Shown here piece by piece: positions 8,392 to 18,563 of a DNA stretch of 64,000 nucleotides (positions are counted from its first letter, which is position 1; the number at the start of each line of letters is the position of its first letter). The notes beneath the pieces are model-generated. The model saw nothing but the letters and a program-made list of their open reading frames with translations. It did not search any database and had not been told where the DNA came from. The DNA is from Marinobacter nauticus (GTDB lineage Bacteria > Pseudomonadota > Gammaproteobacteria > Enterobacterales > Shewanellaceae), in assembly GCF_019801015.1 (NCBI RefSeq), contig NZ_JAHVJZ010000009.1, positions 1 through 64,000 on the forward strand, read 5' to 3'. The translations under genes and the position numbers were made by a program.

Positions 8392-8424
8392 ACGCCGCAT
8401 TGGGTTCAATGCGGCGTTTTTATT
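8392..8424 (+). terminator. Terminator behind yjbQ
   Basis: ACGCCGCATT and AATGCGGCGT flank a GGGTTC loop and are followed by TTTTATTTT. Confidence 0.85.
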
Positions 8425-8718
8425 TTGTGTCGCATTTTTCGTCCTCGTGTGGTGTAAGTCACTACTTGGCAAGGATTTGCCAGTATGAACAACAGTCCAA
8501 TTCATCACATTGATGTTGTCATACAGGGAATGTGGCTGTAGCCGTATGTGTTTTATTGGTGTCTTTGGATTGTGTTTTTGTTATGTTTGGATGGCATTTG
8601 GGCAAATAAGTCACTAAAAAAACAGATATTGCCAAAATGTTAATCGCCCGAAATAAAAGTGGCGAAGGAAGTTAACAACTACAAAAAAGCAATAACAGAA
8701 CCAGGGAGCGCGCTGTAC
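8425..8718 (+). promoter_or_regulatory. AT-rich leader of the opp operon with repeats
   Basis: About 290 bases without a gene, distinctly richer in A+T than its surroundings, upstream of oppA. It contains the palindrome TGGCAAGGATTTGCCA (8467-8482) and the decamer TAAGTCACTA twice (8455-8464 and 8607-8616), each followed at some distance by TTGCCA. These are candidate operator sites, but no regulator can be named. The GGGAG before the oppA ATG is the ribosome binding site. Confidence 0.5.
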
Positions 8719-10341
8719 ATGGCGAAAACCATAATGAAAGCCGTGGGGCTCGGCCTGATCCTGGCGTCGGTACTGCCGGCTGCCCAGGGGGCAAACGTAC
8801 CTGAGGGAACCCGCCTGCATCCGGTGCAGGAGTTGGTACGGGGCAATGGCTCCGAGCCGGCCTCACTGGACCCTCAGAAAGTGGAAGGCACCACGGGATC
8901 CACCATCACCAAGGACCTTTTCGAAGGGTTGGTTCAACAGGACGCGGATGGCAACATCATCCCGGCCCAGGCCACCCATTGGGAAGTGTCTGAAGACAAC
9001 AAGACCTTCACCTTCCACCTGCGCGAAGGGATCAAGTGGTCCAATGGCGACCCGGTGACCGCGCACGATTTTGTGTTTGGTTTCCGTCGCGCCGTGGACC
9101 CGGCAACGGCCTCCCGCTATGCCTGGTATCTGGAAATCGCCACGGTTCAGAACGCCTCCAAGATCATCCTCGGCGAGATGCCGCCGGAGTCCCTGGGCGC
9201 CCGTGCCGTGGATAACCGCACCTTTGAAGTGACCCTGGAAAAGCCGGTGCCGTACTTTGTCCGGATGCTGGCGCACCAGAACACCTTCCCCACCCCGCAA
9301 AAAGTGGTGGAGAAGTATGGTGACCAGTGGACCCGTGCGGAAAACATGGTAACCAACGGTGCTTATACCCTGGAAAAATGGGTGGTGAACGAGCGCATTG
9401 AGCTGAAGCGCAGCCCCACCTACTGGGATAACGCCAACACCGTGCTGGATAAGGTCAGCTACCTGGCCATCGTGTCGCCGAATACGGAACTGGCGCGCTA
9501 CAAAGCCGGTGAAGTGGACATGACCCTCACCATTCCGCTGGAGCACTACAAGAAGCTTAAGGGCGAGATCCCGGATGAGATCCGCACCACGCCCTACCTG
9601 TCCATGTACTACTACGAGTTCAACACCAAGGTGCGTCCCTACGACGACCCGCGTGTTCGTAAGGCACTGTCTCTGGCCATCAACCGTGAGGCATTGACCA
9701 AGTACGTACTGGGCCAGGGCCAGCGTCCGGCTTACACCTTTACTCCCTCCTCAGTGAACGGCTTCCAGCCGCCGGTCATTGAGCACTCCACCTGGACCCA
9801 TGAAGAGCGTCTGGCAGAAGCCAAACGGCTGATGGCGGAAGCGGGCTACGGCCCGGATCGCCCGCTGCTGATCAACCTGCTCTACAACACCAGTGAATCC
9901 CACAAGAAAATCGCCATCGTGGTGGCGCAACTGTGGAAACCACTGGGGGTACAGGTGCGCCTCGAAAACCAGGAGTGGAAAACCTTCCTGGATACCCGCA
10001 ACCAAGGCCGCTTTGAAGTTGCCCGTGCCGGCTGGGCCGGTGACTACAACGAAGCCTCCACCATGCTCGACGTGATGCTGTCCAATCACGGTCAGAACAA
10101 GGGCAAGTGGGCCAACGCCGAATACGACGCGCTGATGGCTCAATCCCGTCTGGTGGCGGACGACGAAGAGCGCGCCAAGCTCTATACCCGCGCCGAAGAG
10201 ATCATCGCCGCAGAAGCGCCGGTGCTCCCCGTGTACGAGTCGGTGATCAGCCGTCTGGTGAAGCCCTATGTAGGGGGCTACCCGATGAACAACGTTGAAG
10301 ACACCGTTTACAGCAAAAACCTGTACATCATCGCCCACTGA
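8719..10341 (+). CDS. oppA: Oligopeptide ABC transporter, periplasmic binding protein
   Basis: A 540-residue SBP family 5 protein that captures oligopeptides in the periplasm and delivers them to OppBC. The signal peptide (MAKTIMKAVGLGLILASVLP...) ends near AAQGAN; the family signature is seen as GSEPASLDPQKVEGTTGSTI followed by LREGIKWSNGDPVTAHDF. A GTG 60 bases upstream would extend the N-terminus by 20 residues, but the ATG at 8719 with GGGAG upstream gives a normal signal peptide. Length matches E. coli OppA (543). First gene of oppABCDF. Confidence 0.95.
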   Translation: MAKTIMKAVGLGLILASVLPAAQGANVPEGTRLHPVQELVRGNGSEPASLDPQKVEGTTGSTITKDLFEGLVQQDADGNIIPAQATHWEVSEDNKTFTFHLREGIKWSNGDPVTAHDFVFGFRRAVDPATASRYAWYLEIATVQNASKIILGEMPPESLGARAVDNRTFEVTLEKPVPYFVRMLAHQNTFPTPQKVVEKYGDQWTRAENMVTNGAYTLEKWVVNERIELKRSPTYWDNANTVLDKVSYLAIVSPNTELARYKAGEVDMTLTIPLEHYKKLKGEIPDEIRTTPYLSMYYYEFNTKVRPYDDPRVRKALSLAINREALTKYVLGQGQRPAYTFTPSSVNGFQPPVIEHSTWTHEERLAEAKRLMAEAGYGPDRPLLINLLYNTSESHKKIAIVVAQLWKPLGVQVRLENQEWKTFLDTRNQGRFEVARAGWAGDYNEASTMLDVMLSNHGQNKGKWANAEYDALMAQSRLVADDEERAKLYTRAEEIIAAEAPVLPVYESVISRLVKPYVGGYPMNNVEDTVYSKNLYIIAH

Positions 10342-10389
10342 CGGGTGAGGCTCGGAAGTCTGTGCCCCTGAGGCACAAGGAGTAAAGAC

Positions 10390-11316
10390 ATGTTGCAATT
10401 TACTGTGCGGCGCCTGGCCATGGCGATCCCCACACTGTTTATCCTGGTGACCCTGTCATTCTTTATGATGCAGTCCGCACCGGGCAGCCCGTTCACCGGG
10501 GACTTCAACCTGCCACCAGAGGTTCTGGCTAACATTGAGGCCAAGTACCATCTGGATAAGCCGATGTGGCAGCAGTACCTGTACTACCTGAAAGATCTGG
10601 CCCAGGGCGACCTTGGTCCCTCTTTCAAGTACCGCGATTACACCGTGAATGAGCTGGTGGCCCAGAGCTTCCCGGTTTCCATCAAGCTGGGTGTGGTGGC
10701 CTTTGTGTTCACCGTTATCTTCGGTGTGGCACTGGGTACCGTAGCGGCACTGAAGCAGAACACCTGGGTGGATTACACCGTAATGAGCCTGGCCATGGTG
10801 GGGGTGGTGCTGCCGTCCTTCGTGCTGGCGCCGGTATTGGTGATGATCTTTGCGGTGGGCCTGAACTGGCTGCCGGCAGGGGGCTGGAATGACGGCCACT
10901 GGACCAATCTGGTGCTGCCGGTGTCGGCGATGGCCATCCTGTATATGGCCTCCATCGCTCGTATCATGCGTGGCTCCATGATTGAGGTACTGCACTCGCC
11001 CTTTATCCGCACCTGCCACGCCAAAGGCCTGCCGATGCGCTACATCATCTTCAAGCATGCGCTTAAGCCCGCCATGCTGCCGGTGGTGTCCTACCTCGGC
11101 CCGGCGTTTGTCGGCATCATCACTGGCTCCGTGGTGATTGAGACCGTATTTGGTATCCCGGGTATCGGCCAGTACTTCGTTAACGGTGCACTGAACCGTG
11201 ACTACTCCCTGGTACTGGGCCTCACCATTCTGGTGGGCTCTCTCACCATCCTGTTTACCGCCATCGTGGACATCCTCTATGGCCTGATCGATCCGCGCAT
11301 TCGGGTGGAGGGCTAA
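10390..11316 (+). CDS. oppB: Oligopeptide ABC transporter permease OppB
   Basis: A 308-residue inner-membrane permease, six transmembrane segments, with the long periplasmic loop after TM1 (QSAPGSPFTGDFNLPPE) typical of OppB/DppB and the EAA-loop segment HSPFIRTCHAKGLPMRYIIF that docks on the ATPase. A gap of 48 bp with an AAGGAG site separates it from oppA. Confidence 0.96.
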   Translation: MLQFTVRRLAMAIPTLFILVTLSFFMMQSAPGSPFTGDFNLPPEVLANIEAKYHLDKPMWQQYLYYLKDLAQGDLGPSFKYRDYTVNELVAQSFPVSIKLGVVAFVFTVIFGVALGTVAALKQNTWVDYTVMSLAMVGVVLPSFVLAPVLVMIFAVGLNWLPAGGWNDGHWTNLVLPVSAMAILYMASIARIMRGSMIEVLHSPFIRTCHAKGLPMRYIIFKHALKPAMLPVVSYLGPAFVGIITGSVVIETVFGIPGIGQYFVNGALNRDYSLVLGLTILVGSLTILFTAIVDILYGLIDPRIRVEG

Positions 11317-11319
11317 GTC

Positions 11320-12234
11320 ATGCAGACCATCGTACAAAAACAAAATAATCAGGCGGTTGAGAACTTTGCCACCGAGCTGGAAGTGGAGGGGCGCTCGCTC
11401 TGGGCCGATGCCCGTCGCCGCTTCCTGCGTAACCGGGCGGCCGTGGTGTCACTGGGCGTGCTGGCGCTGATTGCGGTGCTGGTGGTGATTGGCCCCAGCC
11501 TCTCCAGCTACACCTTCGATGAGATGGACTGGGAGAACATGGCGTCTGCCCCGTCTCTGGCTAACGGCCACTACTTTGGCACCGACTTCCTGGGTCGTGA
11601 CCTGTTTGTCCGTACCCTGGAAGGGGGTCGCATCTCCTTTATGGTGGGCATCCTTGGTGCGTTGGTGGCGGTGGCCATCGGCACCCTGTATGGCTCCATT
11701 GCCGGCTATGTTGGCGGCCGCACCGACAACATCATGATGCGTACCCTGGAGATCCTGAACTCCTTCCCGTTCATGTTCCTTGTGATCCTGCTGATGACCT
11801 TCTTCGGTCGCAGCCTGTTCCTGATCTTCCTCGCCATCGGCGCCGTGTCCTGGCTGGACATGGCCCGTATTGTGCGGGGCCTGACCCTGGGTCTGAAGAA
11901 GAAGGAGTTCGTGGAGGCCGCCATCGTGTCCGGCACCCCGACCAAGGACATCATCCTGCGCCATCTGGTACCCAACGTGCTGGGCATTGTGGTGGTTTAC
12001 GCCTCCCTGCTGGTGCCCTCAATGATTCTGTTTGAGTCCTTCCTCAGCTTCCTGGGCCTGGGCGTGCAAGAGCCTTACACCTCCTGGGGTGCACTGGTGA
12101 ATGAGGGCGCCATGACCATGGAAGTGGCGCTGTGGCAGCTGGTATTCCCCACCTCGTTCCTGGTGGTGACCCTGTTCTGCTTTAACTACATCGGCGACGG
12201 CCTGCGGGACGCGCTGGATCCGAAAGACCGTTAA
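11320..12234 (+). CDS. oppC: Oligopeptide ABC transporter permease OppC
   Basis: A 304-residue partner permease of OppB. It has the OppC/DppC N-terminal cytoplasmic region (ARRRFLRNRAAVVSLGVL), the periplasmic GTDFLGRDLFVRTLEGGR motif diagnostic of this subfamily, and an EAA loop FVEAAIVSGTPTKDIILRH. It begins 3 bp after the oppB stop, consistent with translational coupling. Confidence 0.96.
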   Translation: MQTIVQKQNNQAVENFATELEVEGRSLWADARRRFLRNRAAVVSLGVLALIAVLVVIGPSLSSYTFDEMDWENMASAPSLANGHYFGTDFLGRDLFVRTLEGGRISFMVGILGALVAVAIGTLYGSIAGYVGGRTDNIMMRTLEILNSFPFMFLVILLMTFFGRSLFLIFLAIGAVSWLDMARIVRGLTLGLKKKEFVEAAIVSGTPTKDIILRHLVPNVLGIVVVYASLLVPSMILFESFLSFLGLGVQEPYTSWGALVNEGAMTMEVALWQLVFPTSFLVVTLFCFNYIGDGLRDALDPKDR

Positions 12235-12243
12235 GGAGGCGTT

Positions 12244-13215
12244 ATGAGCTTACTCTCAGTACAAGATCTGGCCGTAAAGTTCACCACGCCGGACGGCAAT
12301 GTCACGGCGGTGGACCGCCTCAGCTTTGAGCTGGCGGCGGGGGAAACTCTGGGCATCGTGGGCGAATCCGGCTCTGGTAAGAGTCAGACCGCGTTTGCCA
12401 TCATGGGCCTGCTGGCCAAAAACGGCCTGACCGGCGGCAGCATCCGCTTCCAGGGCCAGGAGATCCTGGGCCTGCCGCCGAAGGCGCTGAACAAGATCCG
12501 CGCCGAACAGGTCGCCATGATCTTCCAGGACCCGATGACCGCGCTGAACCCCTATATGAAAGTGGGTCCGCAGTTGATGGAAGTGCTGATGCTGCACAAG
12601 GGCATGGGCGCCAAGGACGCGTTCGAGCACAGCGTGAAGATGCTGGATGCGGTGAAAATCCCGGAAGCGCGCAAGCGCATGGACATGTACCCCCACGAGT
12701 TCTCCGGTGGTATGCGTCAGCGGGTGATGATCGCCATGGCACTGCTGTGTCAGCCCAAACTGCTGATCGCCGATGAACCCACCACCGCACTGGATGTGAC
12801 CGTACAGGCGCAGATCCTGGAACTGCTCAACGAGCTGAAGAACGACTTTGGCACCGCCATCATTATGATTACCCACGATCTGGGTGTGGTGGCCGGTCTG
12901 TGTGACAAGGTGATGGTGATGTACGCCGGTCGCACCATGGAGTACGGCACCACCAATGAGGTGTTCTACCAGCCGACTCACCCCTACACCAAGGGTCTGC
13001 TTTCTGCGATCCCCCGTCTGGATGGCGATGAAAGTGCGCTGCCCACCATTCCGGGTAACCCGCCGAACCTGCTGGCGCTGCCTCCGGGCTGCCCGTTCAG
13101 TGCCCGTTGCCAGTTTGCCTCTGAGCGCTGCAACGTTGAGCCGGCGTCGCTGGTGCACTTTGACGACAACCGTCAGCGTGCTTGTCACATTGCCATTGAG
13201 GAGGTTGCCGCATGA
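12244..13215 (+). CDS. oppD: Oligopeptide ABC transporter ATPase OppD
   Basis: A 323-residue ATPase with Walker [11 protein letters not shown]-loop [12 protein letters not shown], signature [11 protein letters not shown], Walker [13 protein letters not shown] and switch His in MITHDLG. The C-terminal oligopeptide/dipeptide extension has the cysteine cluster [16 protein letters not shown] seen in ATPases of this type that carry an Fe-S cluster. Preceded by AAGGAGG. Confidence 0.96.
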   Translation: MSLLSVQDLAVKFTTPDGNVTAVDRLSFELAAGETLGIVGESGSGKSQTAFAIMGLLAKNGLTGGSIRFQGQEILGLPPKALNKIRAEQVAMIFQDPMTALNPYMKVGPQLMEVLMLHKGMGAKDAFEHSVKMLDAVKIPEARKRMDMYPHEFSGGMRQRVMIAMALLCQPKLLIADEPTTALDVTVQAQILELLNELKNDFGTAIIMITHDLGVVAGLCDKVMVMYAGRTMEYGTTNEVFYQPTHPYTKGLLSAIPRLDGDESALPTIPGNPPNLLALPPGCPFSARCQFASERCNVEPASLVHFDDNRQRACHIAIEEVAA

Positions 13216-14219
13216 GCCAGTCCCAAAACCCTCAGCCGCTGTTGCAGGCCAATGGCATCAAGGTGCGCTTTGGCATCAAGAAAGCCCAGAAGTGGCCCTG
13301 GGATCCCGTTCCGCAACTGAAAGCGGTGGATGGCGTCTCCTTTGACGTAAAGCCCGGGGAAACCCTGGGTGTGGTGGGCGAGTCCGGTTGCGGCAAGTCC
13401 ACTTTGGCCCGTGCCCTGATTGGCCTGGTGCCGATCAGCGAGGGAGAGGTGTTCTTCAACGGCCAGAAGGTAGACCACCAGAACCCTGCTGCCATGAAGG
13501 CGCTGCGCAAAGAGGTGCAGATGATCTTCCAGGATCCGCTGGCTTCGCTGAACCCGCGAATGACCGTAGGTGAGATCATCGCTGAGCCGCTGCGTAACTA
13601 CTACCCGGACTGGAGCCGCGAGCAGGTGCTCGACGAGGTGCGGGCGATGATGGCGAAAGTGGGCCTGCTGCCCAACGTCATCAACCGCTACCCGCACGAG
13701 TTCTCCGGCGGCCAGTGTCAGCGGATCGGCATCGCCCGGGCGCTGATCCTCAAGCCCAAACTGGTGATCTGTGACGAGCCGGTCTCGGCGCTGGATGTGT
13801 CGATTCAGGCCCAGGTGGTGAACCTGCTGAAAGACCTGCAACGGGAGATGGGCCTGTCCCTGATCTTTATCGCCCACGACCTCAGTGTGGTGAAGCACAT
13901 CTCTGATCGGGTGATGGTGATGTACCTGGGTAATCAGGTGGAGACCGGCACCAGTGAAGAGTTGTACGCCAAGCCGTCGCACCCCTACAGCCGGGCGCTG
14001 CTCTCCGCCGTACCACTGCCGGACCCGGAAGCCGAGCGCACCAAGGAGATCATCCTGCTGACCGGCGAACTGCCGTCGCCCATCAGCCCGCCGTCCGGTT
14101 GCGTATTCCGCACCCGTTGCCCGTCGGTTTGCGACGATTGCTCGCAGGCAAAGCCCGCGCTGCAGTCGCTGGGCGGCAGTCATCAGGTGGCTTGCCCCAG
14201 ACACGACGTCGCGGCCTGA
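13212..14219 (+). CDS. oppF: Oligopeptide ABC transporter ATPase OppF
   Basis: A 335-residue second ATPase, overlapping oppD by 4 bases (ATGA). Walker [10 protein letters not shown], signature [11 protein letters not shown], Walker [13 protein letters not shown] and the C-terminal [14 protein letters not shown] cysteine motif are intact. Together the five genes encode a complete binding-protein-dependent peptide importer, in a peptidase-rich segment that also encodes an S46 dipeptidyl-peptidase and PepA. Confidence 0.96.
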   Translation: MSQSQNPQPLLQANGIKVRFGIKKAQKWPWDPVPQLKAVDGVSFDVKPGETLGVVGESGCGKSTLARALIGLVPISEGEVFFNGQKVDHQNPAAMKALRKEVQMIFQDPLASLNPRMTVGEIIAEPLRNYYPDWSREQVLDEVRAMMAKVGLLPNVINRYPHEFSGGQCQRIGIARALILKPKLVICDEPVSALDVSIQAQVVNLLKDLQREMGLSLIFIAHDLSVVKHISDRVMVMYLGNQVETGTSEELYAKPSHPYSRALLSAVPLPDPEAERTKEIILLTGELPSPISPPSGCVFRTRCPSVCDDCSQAKPALQSLGGSHQVACPRHDVAA

Positions 14220-14244
14220 ACCGGCTCCTGCTCTCCAACCTGCC

Positions 14245-14270
14245 AAGCGCCCTTCGGGGCGCTTTTTTGT
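14245..14270 (+). terminator. Terminator of the opp operon
   Basis: AAGCGCCC and GGGGCGCTT around TTC, followed by TTTTTT. Confidence 0.9.
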
Positions 14271-14321
14271 GCCAGCGAATTTCCTGTTACCTTGGAGCCA
14301 AAGGGATAAGGAAACCCAGTC

Positions 14322-15629
14322 ATGACACGAGTCTGCATCATCGGCGCCGGGCCATCCGGCTTTACTGCGCTAAAGGCCCTGAAGGAAGCGGGGATAGAGA
14401 CCGTCTGCTATGAAGCCTCGGACGACATTGGCGGCAACTGGTACTACAACAACCCTAACGGCCAATCCGCCTGTTATCAGTCTCTGCACATTGATACCTC
14501 GAAAACCAAGGCCAGTTTTGACGACTTCCCGATGCCGGCCGACTTTCCGGATTTTCCCGGTCACCAGCAGATATTTCGGTATTTTCAGGATTACGTGGCG
14601 CACTTCGGCTTGCGTCCCCATATCCGTTTCAACACCTGGGTCACCGCTGTTCAGCCGGAGAATGGCCGCTGGCGGGTGGTCACTGATCAGGGCGACAACG
14701 CGCTGTTTGACTATGTGCTGGTGGCCAATGGCCATCACTGGAAACCCTTTACGCCCCGCTACCCCGGCACATTCAGCGGGGAAACCCTGCACGCTCATCG
14801 CTATCGGACGCCGATGGCACCGGTTGATATGACCGGCAAACGGGTGCTGGTGGTGGGCTTTGGCAACAGCGCCATGGACATCGCCTCGGAGCTTTGTCCC
14901 CGATTTCTGACCGACAAGCTCTGCGTCAGCGCCCGTCGGGGTGGCTACATCATGCCAAAGTATCTGTTTGGCCAGCCGGCGGATAAGGCACTGCTGCCGC
15001 CCTGGGTTCCGGGCTGGCTGGCCCGCAGGCTGTTTCGTCTGGTCTACCGCGTTACGGTGGGGGACGTGACCCGCTGGGGCATTCAGCAGCCGGACCATCA
15101 ACCCCTCGAAGCCCACCCCTCGGTGTCCGGCGAGTTTCTGCAGCGTCTTGGCAGTGGTGACATTCAGATGCGTCCGGGCATTGAGCGTCTGGATGGCGAC
15201 GAAGTGGTATTCAGTGACGGCCAGCGGGAAGCCTTCGATGTGATCATCTACGCCACCGGTTACGACGTCAGTTTCCCATTCCTGGCGGACGGGCTGGTGC
15301 CGCTGGAGCATAACCGGTTGCCGCTGTTTAAGCGTGTGCTCCGACCGGAGCAGCCCAATCTTATCTTTCTTGGGCTGGCTCAGGCACTGCCCTCATTACT
15401 GAATCTGGCGCAGGTTCAGATGCGGCTGGTGGTGCCGCTGATTCAGGGGCGCTACCAGCTGCCGGAAGCGGAGGAGATGGCTCAGGCCATGGCGCAGGAT
15501 GAGGCGCTGCATGGTGGCCATTACTACGCGTCCCGGCGGCATACCATGCAGCTGGATTTTGCCCTCTATGAGCGGGAGCTGGCGAAGGAGATTAAGCGTG
15601 GAATGGCGCGGGCAGAGGTCGCGGTTTAA
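14322..15629 (+). CDS. FMO-like flavin-containing monooxygenase
   Basis: A 435-residue class B flavoprotein monooxygenase relative using FAD and NAD(P)H. The FAD-binding GAGPSG is at residues 8-13, the second Rossmann motif VLVVGFGNSAMD at ~175-186, an FMO-fingerprint-like segment FSGETLHAHRY at 151-161, and the ATGY motif (IIYATGYDVSFPF) near residue 310. Family members oxidise N or S atoms of small molecules; the substrate here is not predictable. Single gene after the opp terminator, with AAGGAAACC upstream. Baeyer-Villiger activity is a less likely alternative because the fingerprint is closer to FMO. Confidence 0.85.
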   Translation: MTRVCIIGAGPSGFTALKALKEAGIETVCYEASDDIGGNWYYNNPNGQSACYQSLHIDTSKTKASFDDFPMPADFPDFPGHQQIFRYFQDYVAHFGLRPHIRFNTWVTAVQPENGRWRVVTDQGDNALFDYVLVANGHHWKPFTPRYPGTFSGETLHAHRYRTPMAPVDMTGKRVLVVGFGNSAMDIASELCPRFLTDKLCVSARRGGYIMPKYLFGQPADKALLPPWVPGWLARRLFRLVYRVTVGDVTRWGIQQPDHQPLEAHPSVSGEFLQRLGSGDIQMRPGIERLDGDEVVFSDGQREAFDVIIYATGYDVSFPFLADGLVPLEHNRLPLFKRVLRPEQPNLIFLGLAQALPSLLNLAQVQMRLVVPLIQGRYQLPEAEEMAQAMAQDEALHGGHYYASRRHTMQLDFALYERELAKEIKRGMARAEVAV

Positions 15630-15727
15630 AGCGGCTTAATAACAAACCCTTTACTGATCCGCGTCAAAAAAATCGCCGTGGCAGAGGCGCATGATGAAGA
15701 GGAACCCCCCAAAGGAGGACTCAAAAG

Positions 15728-15967
15728 ATGATAGTTCAAGACCACAGCCTGGTGAACGAATTCCCCGCCCATGTTGATCAGATCCAGGAGCTGAACCTTT
15801 CCGACGACACCTTCCACACACTCTACAACCAGTACCACGAGCTGGACCGCGAAATCCGCCGCATTGAAGAAGGGCTTGATGCCGCCGCGGATGAGACCCT
15901 CGAAGGGCTTAAAAAGCAGCGCTTGCAGTTAAAAGACGACTTATTCCAGCGTATTCAGGCTGCGTGA
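15728..15967 (+). CDS. YdcH/DUF465 family protein
   Basis: A 79-residue coiled-coil protein of the YdcH (DUF465) family, with the typical arrangement HxLxxEFPxH near the N-terminus (HSLVNEFPAH), FHTLYNQYHELDREIRRIE in the middle and a C-terminal LKKQRLQLKDDL helix. Function in the family is poorly defined. A strong AAAGGAGG site lies 11 bases upstream. Convergent with purC. Confidence 0.88.
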   Translation: MIVQDHSLVNEFPAHVDQIQELNLSDDTFHTLYNQYHELDREIRRIEEGLDAAADETLEGLKKQRLQLKDDLFQRIQAA

Positions 15968-15984
15968 GGGCAGACTGTGCGAGG

Positions 15985-16010
15985 AAAAAGGGGCCCGATG
16001 GGCCCCTCTC
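15985..16010. terminator. Bidirectional terminator between ydcH-type gene and purC
   Basis: AGGGGCCC / GGGCCCCT around GAT. On the minus strand it is followed by TTTTTCC, making a good purC terminator; on the plus strand the T tract is weaker. Confidence 0.8.
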
Positions 16011-16034
16011 TTTGGTCCGGTCTGAACGTCGGGA

Positions 16035-17138
16035 TCAGTCCACCAGGCCGTATTGTTCCTTGAGGATCTGAATGATCTCCGCCTTCGGGTTCTCCGACAG
16101 ATGCAGCGGTTCACCCGTGATCTTCTCAGCAATCCCCACATAGGTCTTTGAAACCGCCATCAGCACATCCACCGGCAGGGCGTTATCGCGGGCCAGCGCA
16201 GTGCGCTCCTCCATGCGGTCCTTGTTGAGCAGGATGTCCGGGTCCGGGAAATGGCTCAGCAGCAGCTGGCGGAACCCCTCTTTGGAGTTTTCCACGATCT
16301 CACCGTCGCGGTAAGCCGGGCCATCCCAGATCCGGGAGGAATCCGGTGTGCCTACCTCATCCATGTAGATCAGCTTTTCGTTACCCGCGGCGTCGGTGAC
16401 GTAGCCAAACTCGAACTTGGTGTCCACAAACACCTGGTCCAGCTCAGCCAGTGCCTCAGAGATGACGTTAAAGCCCTCTTTAAGCAGGGTCTCGTAACGC
16501 GCAATGTCTTCGCGGGCGCTGAAGTTAAAGGCCGCAAAGTTCTCTTCGATGTTCTGGCGGGTGATGTTCACATCGTCCACCGCCGGCACACCGGGGATCC
16601 CTTCCAGAATGCCCTTGGTGGATGGGGTGATCAGCAACTCCGGCAGCTTCTGATCTTTCTCCAGGCCCTCAGGCAGCCGGATACCACAGAAGTCACGCTC
16701 GCCCTTGCTGTAAGCCCGCCACATGGAGCCGGTGATGTATTGGCGGCAGATGGCCTCAATCATGACCGGCTTGGCTTTTTGCACAATCCAGACGAAGGGG
16801 TGGGGGATGTCGAGGATGTGGCTGTCCGCCAGGCCCTGCTCTTTAAAGAGGCGGAACCAGTGGTTGGAGATGGCGTTCAGTGCGGCGCCTTTGCCGGGCA
16901 CACCGCGCAGGTCACCTTCACCGTGCCAGATGCAGTCAAAGGCGCTGATGCGGTCGGAGATCACCATGATCGCCAGAGGCGCATCTTCCGCCACATCGTA
17001 GCCTTTCTCCTTGATCAGGCGGCGGCTGTCGGCTTCGGTTAGCCAGTAGACGGAGCGGACTTTACCGGAGTGCACCGGGCGATCGGTGCGGATGGGAAGA
17101 TCGTTGTTAACGGCCAAGACTTTATCAGCAAGACTCAT
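16035..17138 (-). CDS. purC: Phosphoribosylaminoimidazole-succinocarboxamide synthase
   Basis: A 367-residue SAICAR synthetase (purine biosynthesis). It carries the [11 protein letters not shown] nucleotide-binding start, the [20 protein letters not shown] loop and the [14 protein letters not shown] segment. The length is that of the long PurC form found in vibrios and shewanellae rather than the ~237-residue E. coli type. The open frame extends 45 codons upstream, but the ATG at 17138 has CAGGA upstream and gives the usual family N-terminus [15 protein letters not shown]. It is divergent from dusA; no PUR box was recognised in the intergenic region. Confidence 0.95.
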   Translation of the reverse strand: MSLADKVLAVNNDLPIRTDRPVHSGKVRSVYWLTEADSRRLIKEKGYDVAEDAPLAIMVISDRISAFDCIWHGEGDLRGVPGKGAALNAISNHWFRLFKEQGLADSHILDIPHPFVWIVQKAKPVMIEAICRQYITGSMWRAYSKGERDFCGIRLPEGLEKDQKLPELLITPSTKGILEGIPGVPAVDDVNITRQNIEENFAAFNFSAREDIARYETLLKEGFNVISEALAELDQVFVDTKFEFGYVTDAAGNEKLIYMDEVGTPDSSRIWDGPAYRDGEIVENSKEGFRQLLLSHFPDPDILLNKDRMEERTALARDNALPVDVLMAVSKTYVGIAEKITGEPLHLSENPKAEIIQILKEQYGLVD

Positions 17139-17385
17139 TGCAGCGGTCCTGTAGTGTTGTAGGTAGAGGTAAGTAGGGGGAAACCGGCCGTGGCTGTTGG
17201 TTTTTCGCTTTCTTTTGGCTTGTGGCTTCCTGCGCCGCGTAGGATACCAAAAGCGGCCACCGGCCCCTAGCACTGTGATGGCTTTTTATGCACGGCCCGG
17301 ACTTTCACGGCTGGTTAAAAAATCGCCTTCGCATTTGGCCCGGCCTTGGGTAGAATACGCCTCCCCAAATTCCATGAGGCTCCCG

Positions 17386-18360
17386 ATGAAGCGCACCTTT
17401 TCCGTTGCTCCGATGTTGGATTGGACCGACCGCCATTACCGTTATTTCGCCCGACTGATCTCCCGTCAGGCGCTGCTGTATACCGAGATGGTAACCACCG
17501 GGGCGATCATCCACGGCAAAGGCGACTACCTGGGCTTCAACGAAGAGGAGCACCCGGTGGCGCTGCAACTGGGTGGCAGCAACCCGCAGGACCTGGCGCA
17601 TTGCGCCAAGCTGGCGGAGGAGCGCGGTTACGATGAGGTGAACCTCAACGTGGGCTGCCCCTCTGATCGCGTACAGAACGGCCGCTTTGGTGCTTGTCTG
17701 ATGGCGGAGCCCGAGTTGGTGGCGGATTGCGTCAAGGCGATGCAGGATGTGGTGAGCATTCCGGTCACGGTCAAAACCCGCATCGGCATTGATGAGCAGG
17801 ACAGCTACGAGTTCCTGACCCGTTTTATCGACATCGTGTCCGGTGCCGGCTGTGGCGTATTCACCATCCACGCCCGTAAAGCCTGGCTGCAGGGGCTGAG
17901 CCCGAAAGAGAACCGGGAGATCCCGGAACTGATCTACGAGCGGGCTTATCAGGTCAAGCGCGACTTCGCCCATCTGAACGTCTCCGTCAACGGCGGCATC
18001 ACCACGCTAGAGCAGTGTGAAGCCCATCTGGCCCACCTGGATGGTGTGATGGTGGGCCGTGAGGCCTATCAGAACCCCTACATGATGGCGGAAGTGGACC
18101 AGCGCCTGTATGGCGATACCGGTCCGGTACTGACCCGTACCGAAGTGGTGGAGCGGATGATGCCTTATCTGGAGCGTCATATTGCCAATGGCGGCCGTGC
18201 CAACCACGTGACCCGCCATATGCTGGGGCTGTTTAACGGCATGCCAGGTGCCCGCCAGTGGCGCCGTTATCTGGCTCAGAATGCCCACCTTCCGGGCATG
18301 GGCGCCGAGGTCCTGGCCGATGCTCTGGCCAGTTTGCCGCAAGCCGCCCGCGAGGCCTGA
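17386..18360 (+). CDS. dusA: tRNA-dihydrouridine synthase A
   Basis: A 324-residue FMN-dependent enzyme that reduces uridine 20/20a in the tRNA D-loop. Diagnostic parts: N-terminal [17 protein letters not shown], catalytic Cys in [36 protein letters not shown] (the DusA-specific stretch) and NGGITT for phosphate binding. The ATG at 17386 is preceded by TGAGG; in-frame ATG 12 bases upstream is an alternative. In E. coli, dusA is followed by the Psp gene pspG; a psp-like cluster follows here too. Confidence 0.96.
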   Translation: MKRTFSVAPMLDWTDRHYRYFARLISRQALLYTEMVTTGAIIHGKGDYLGFNEEEHPVALQLGGSNPQDLAHCAKLAEERGYDEVNLNVGCPSDRVQNGRFGACLMAEPELVADCVKAMQDVVSIPVTVKTRIGIDEQDSYEFLTRFIDIVSGAGCGVFTIHARKAWLQGLSPKENREIPELIYERAYQVKRDFAHLNVSVNGGITTLEQCEAHLAHLDGVMVGREAYQNPYMMAEVDQRLYGDTGPVLTRTEVVERMMPYLERHIANGGRANHVTRHMLGLFNGMPGARQWRRYLAQNAHLPGMGAEVLADALASLPQAAREA

Positions 18361-18371
18361 TTCAGTCGGTA

Positions 18372-18403
18372 GTGGATTTGACCAAAGCTGTGGTCAAATC
18401 CAC
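18372..18403. promoter_or_regulatory. Perfect 13-bp inverted repeat upstream of the sigma-54-type promoter
   Basis: GTGGATTTGACCA (18372-18384) and TGGTCAAATCCAC (18391-18403) are exact reverse complements separated by 6 bases. No T run follows on the plus strand (CATTTCC), so it is a poor terminator for dusA. Its centre lies about 110 bases upstream of the -24 element, where enhancer-binding proteins such as PspF usually bind. An operator (UAS) role is inference. Confidence 0.6.
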
Positions 18404-18498
18404 CATTTCCTCCAACCTTCCCCATATGAGCCAATCACTGGCTTCCCACCAAAAAATTAAATCCCTTAAATAACAGTGTGTTAGGCGTTTCTGAAAAG

Positions 18499-18515
18499 TT
18501 GGCACGCCCTTTGTT
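18499..18515 (+). promoter_or_regulatory. Putative sigma-54 (RpoN) -24/-12 promoter
   Basis: TTGGCACGCCCTTTGTT matches the sigma-54 consensus TTGGCACGnnnnTTGCW except for T in place of the C of the -12 GC. The GG and GT dinucleotides are exactly 12 bases apart. The expected start of transcription is near 18525, leaving a ~39-base leader before the ATG of the first small gene. Confidence 0.75.
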
Positions 18516-18563
18516 AATACCTTGTTGTCATCGACACTAAACACACTGAAAGAGGGAATCACC

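Noticed and set aside
8466-8482. A second sigma-54-like site (TTGGCAAGGATTTGCC) before oppA
   Set aside because: The GG and GC dinucleotides are 11 rather than 12 bases apart and the string is better explained as a palindrome.
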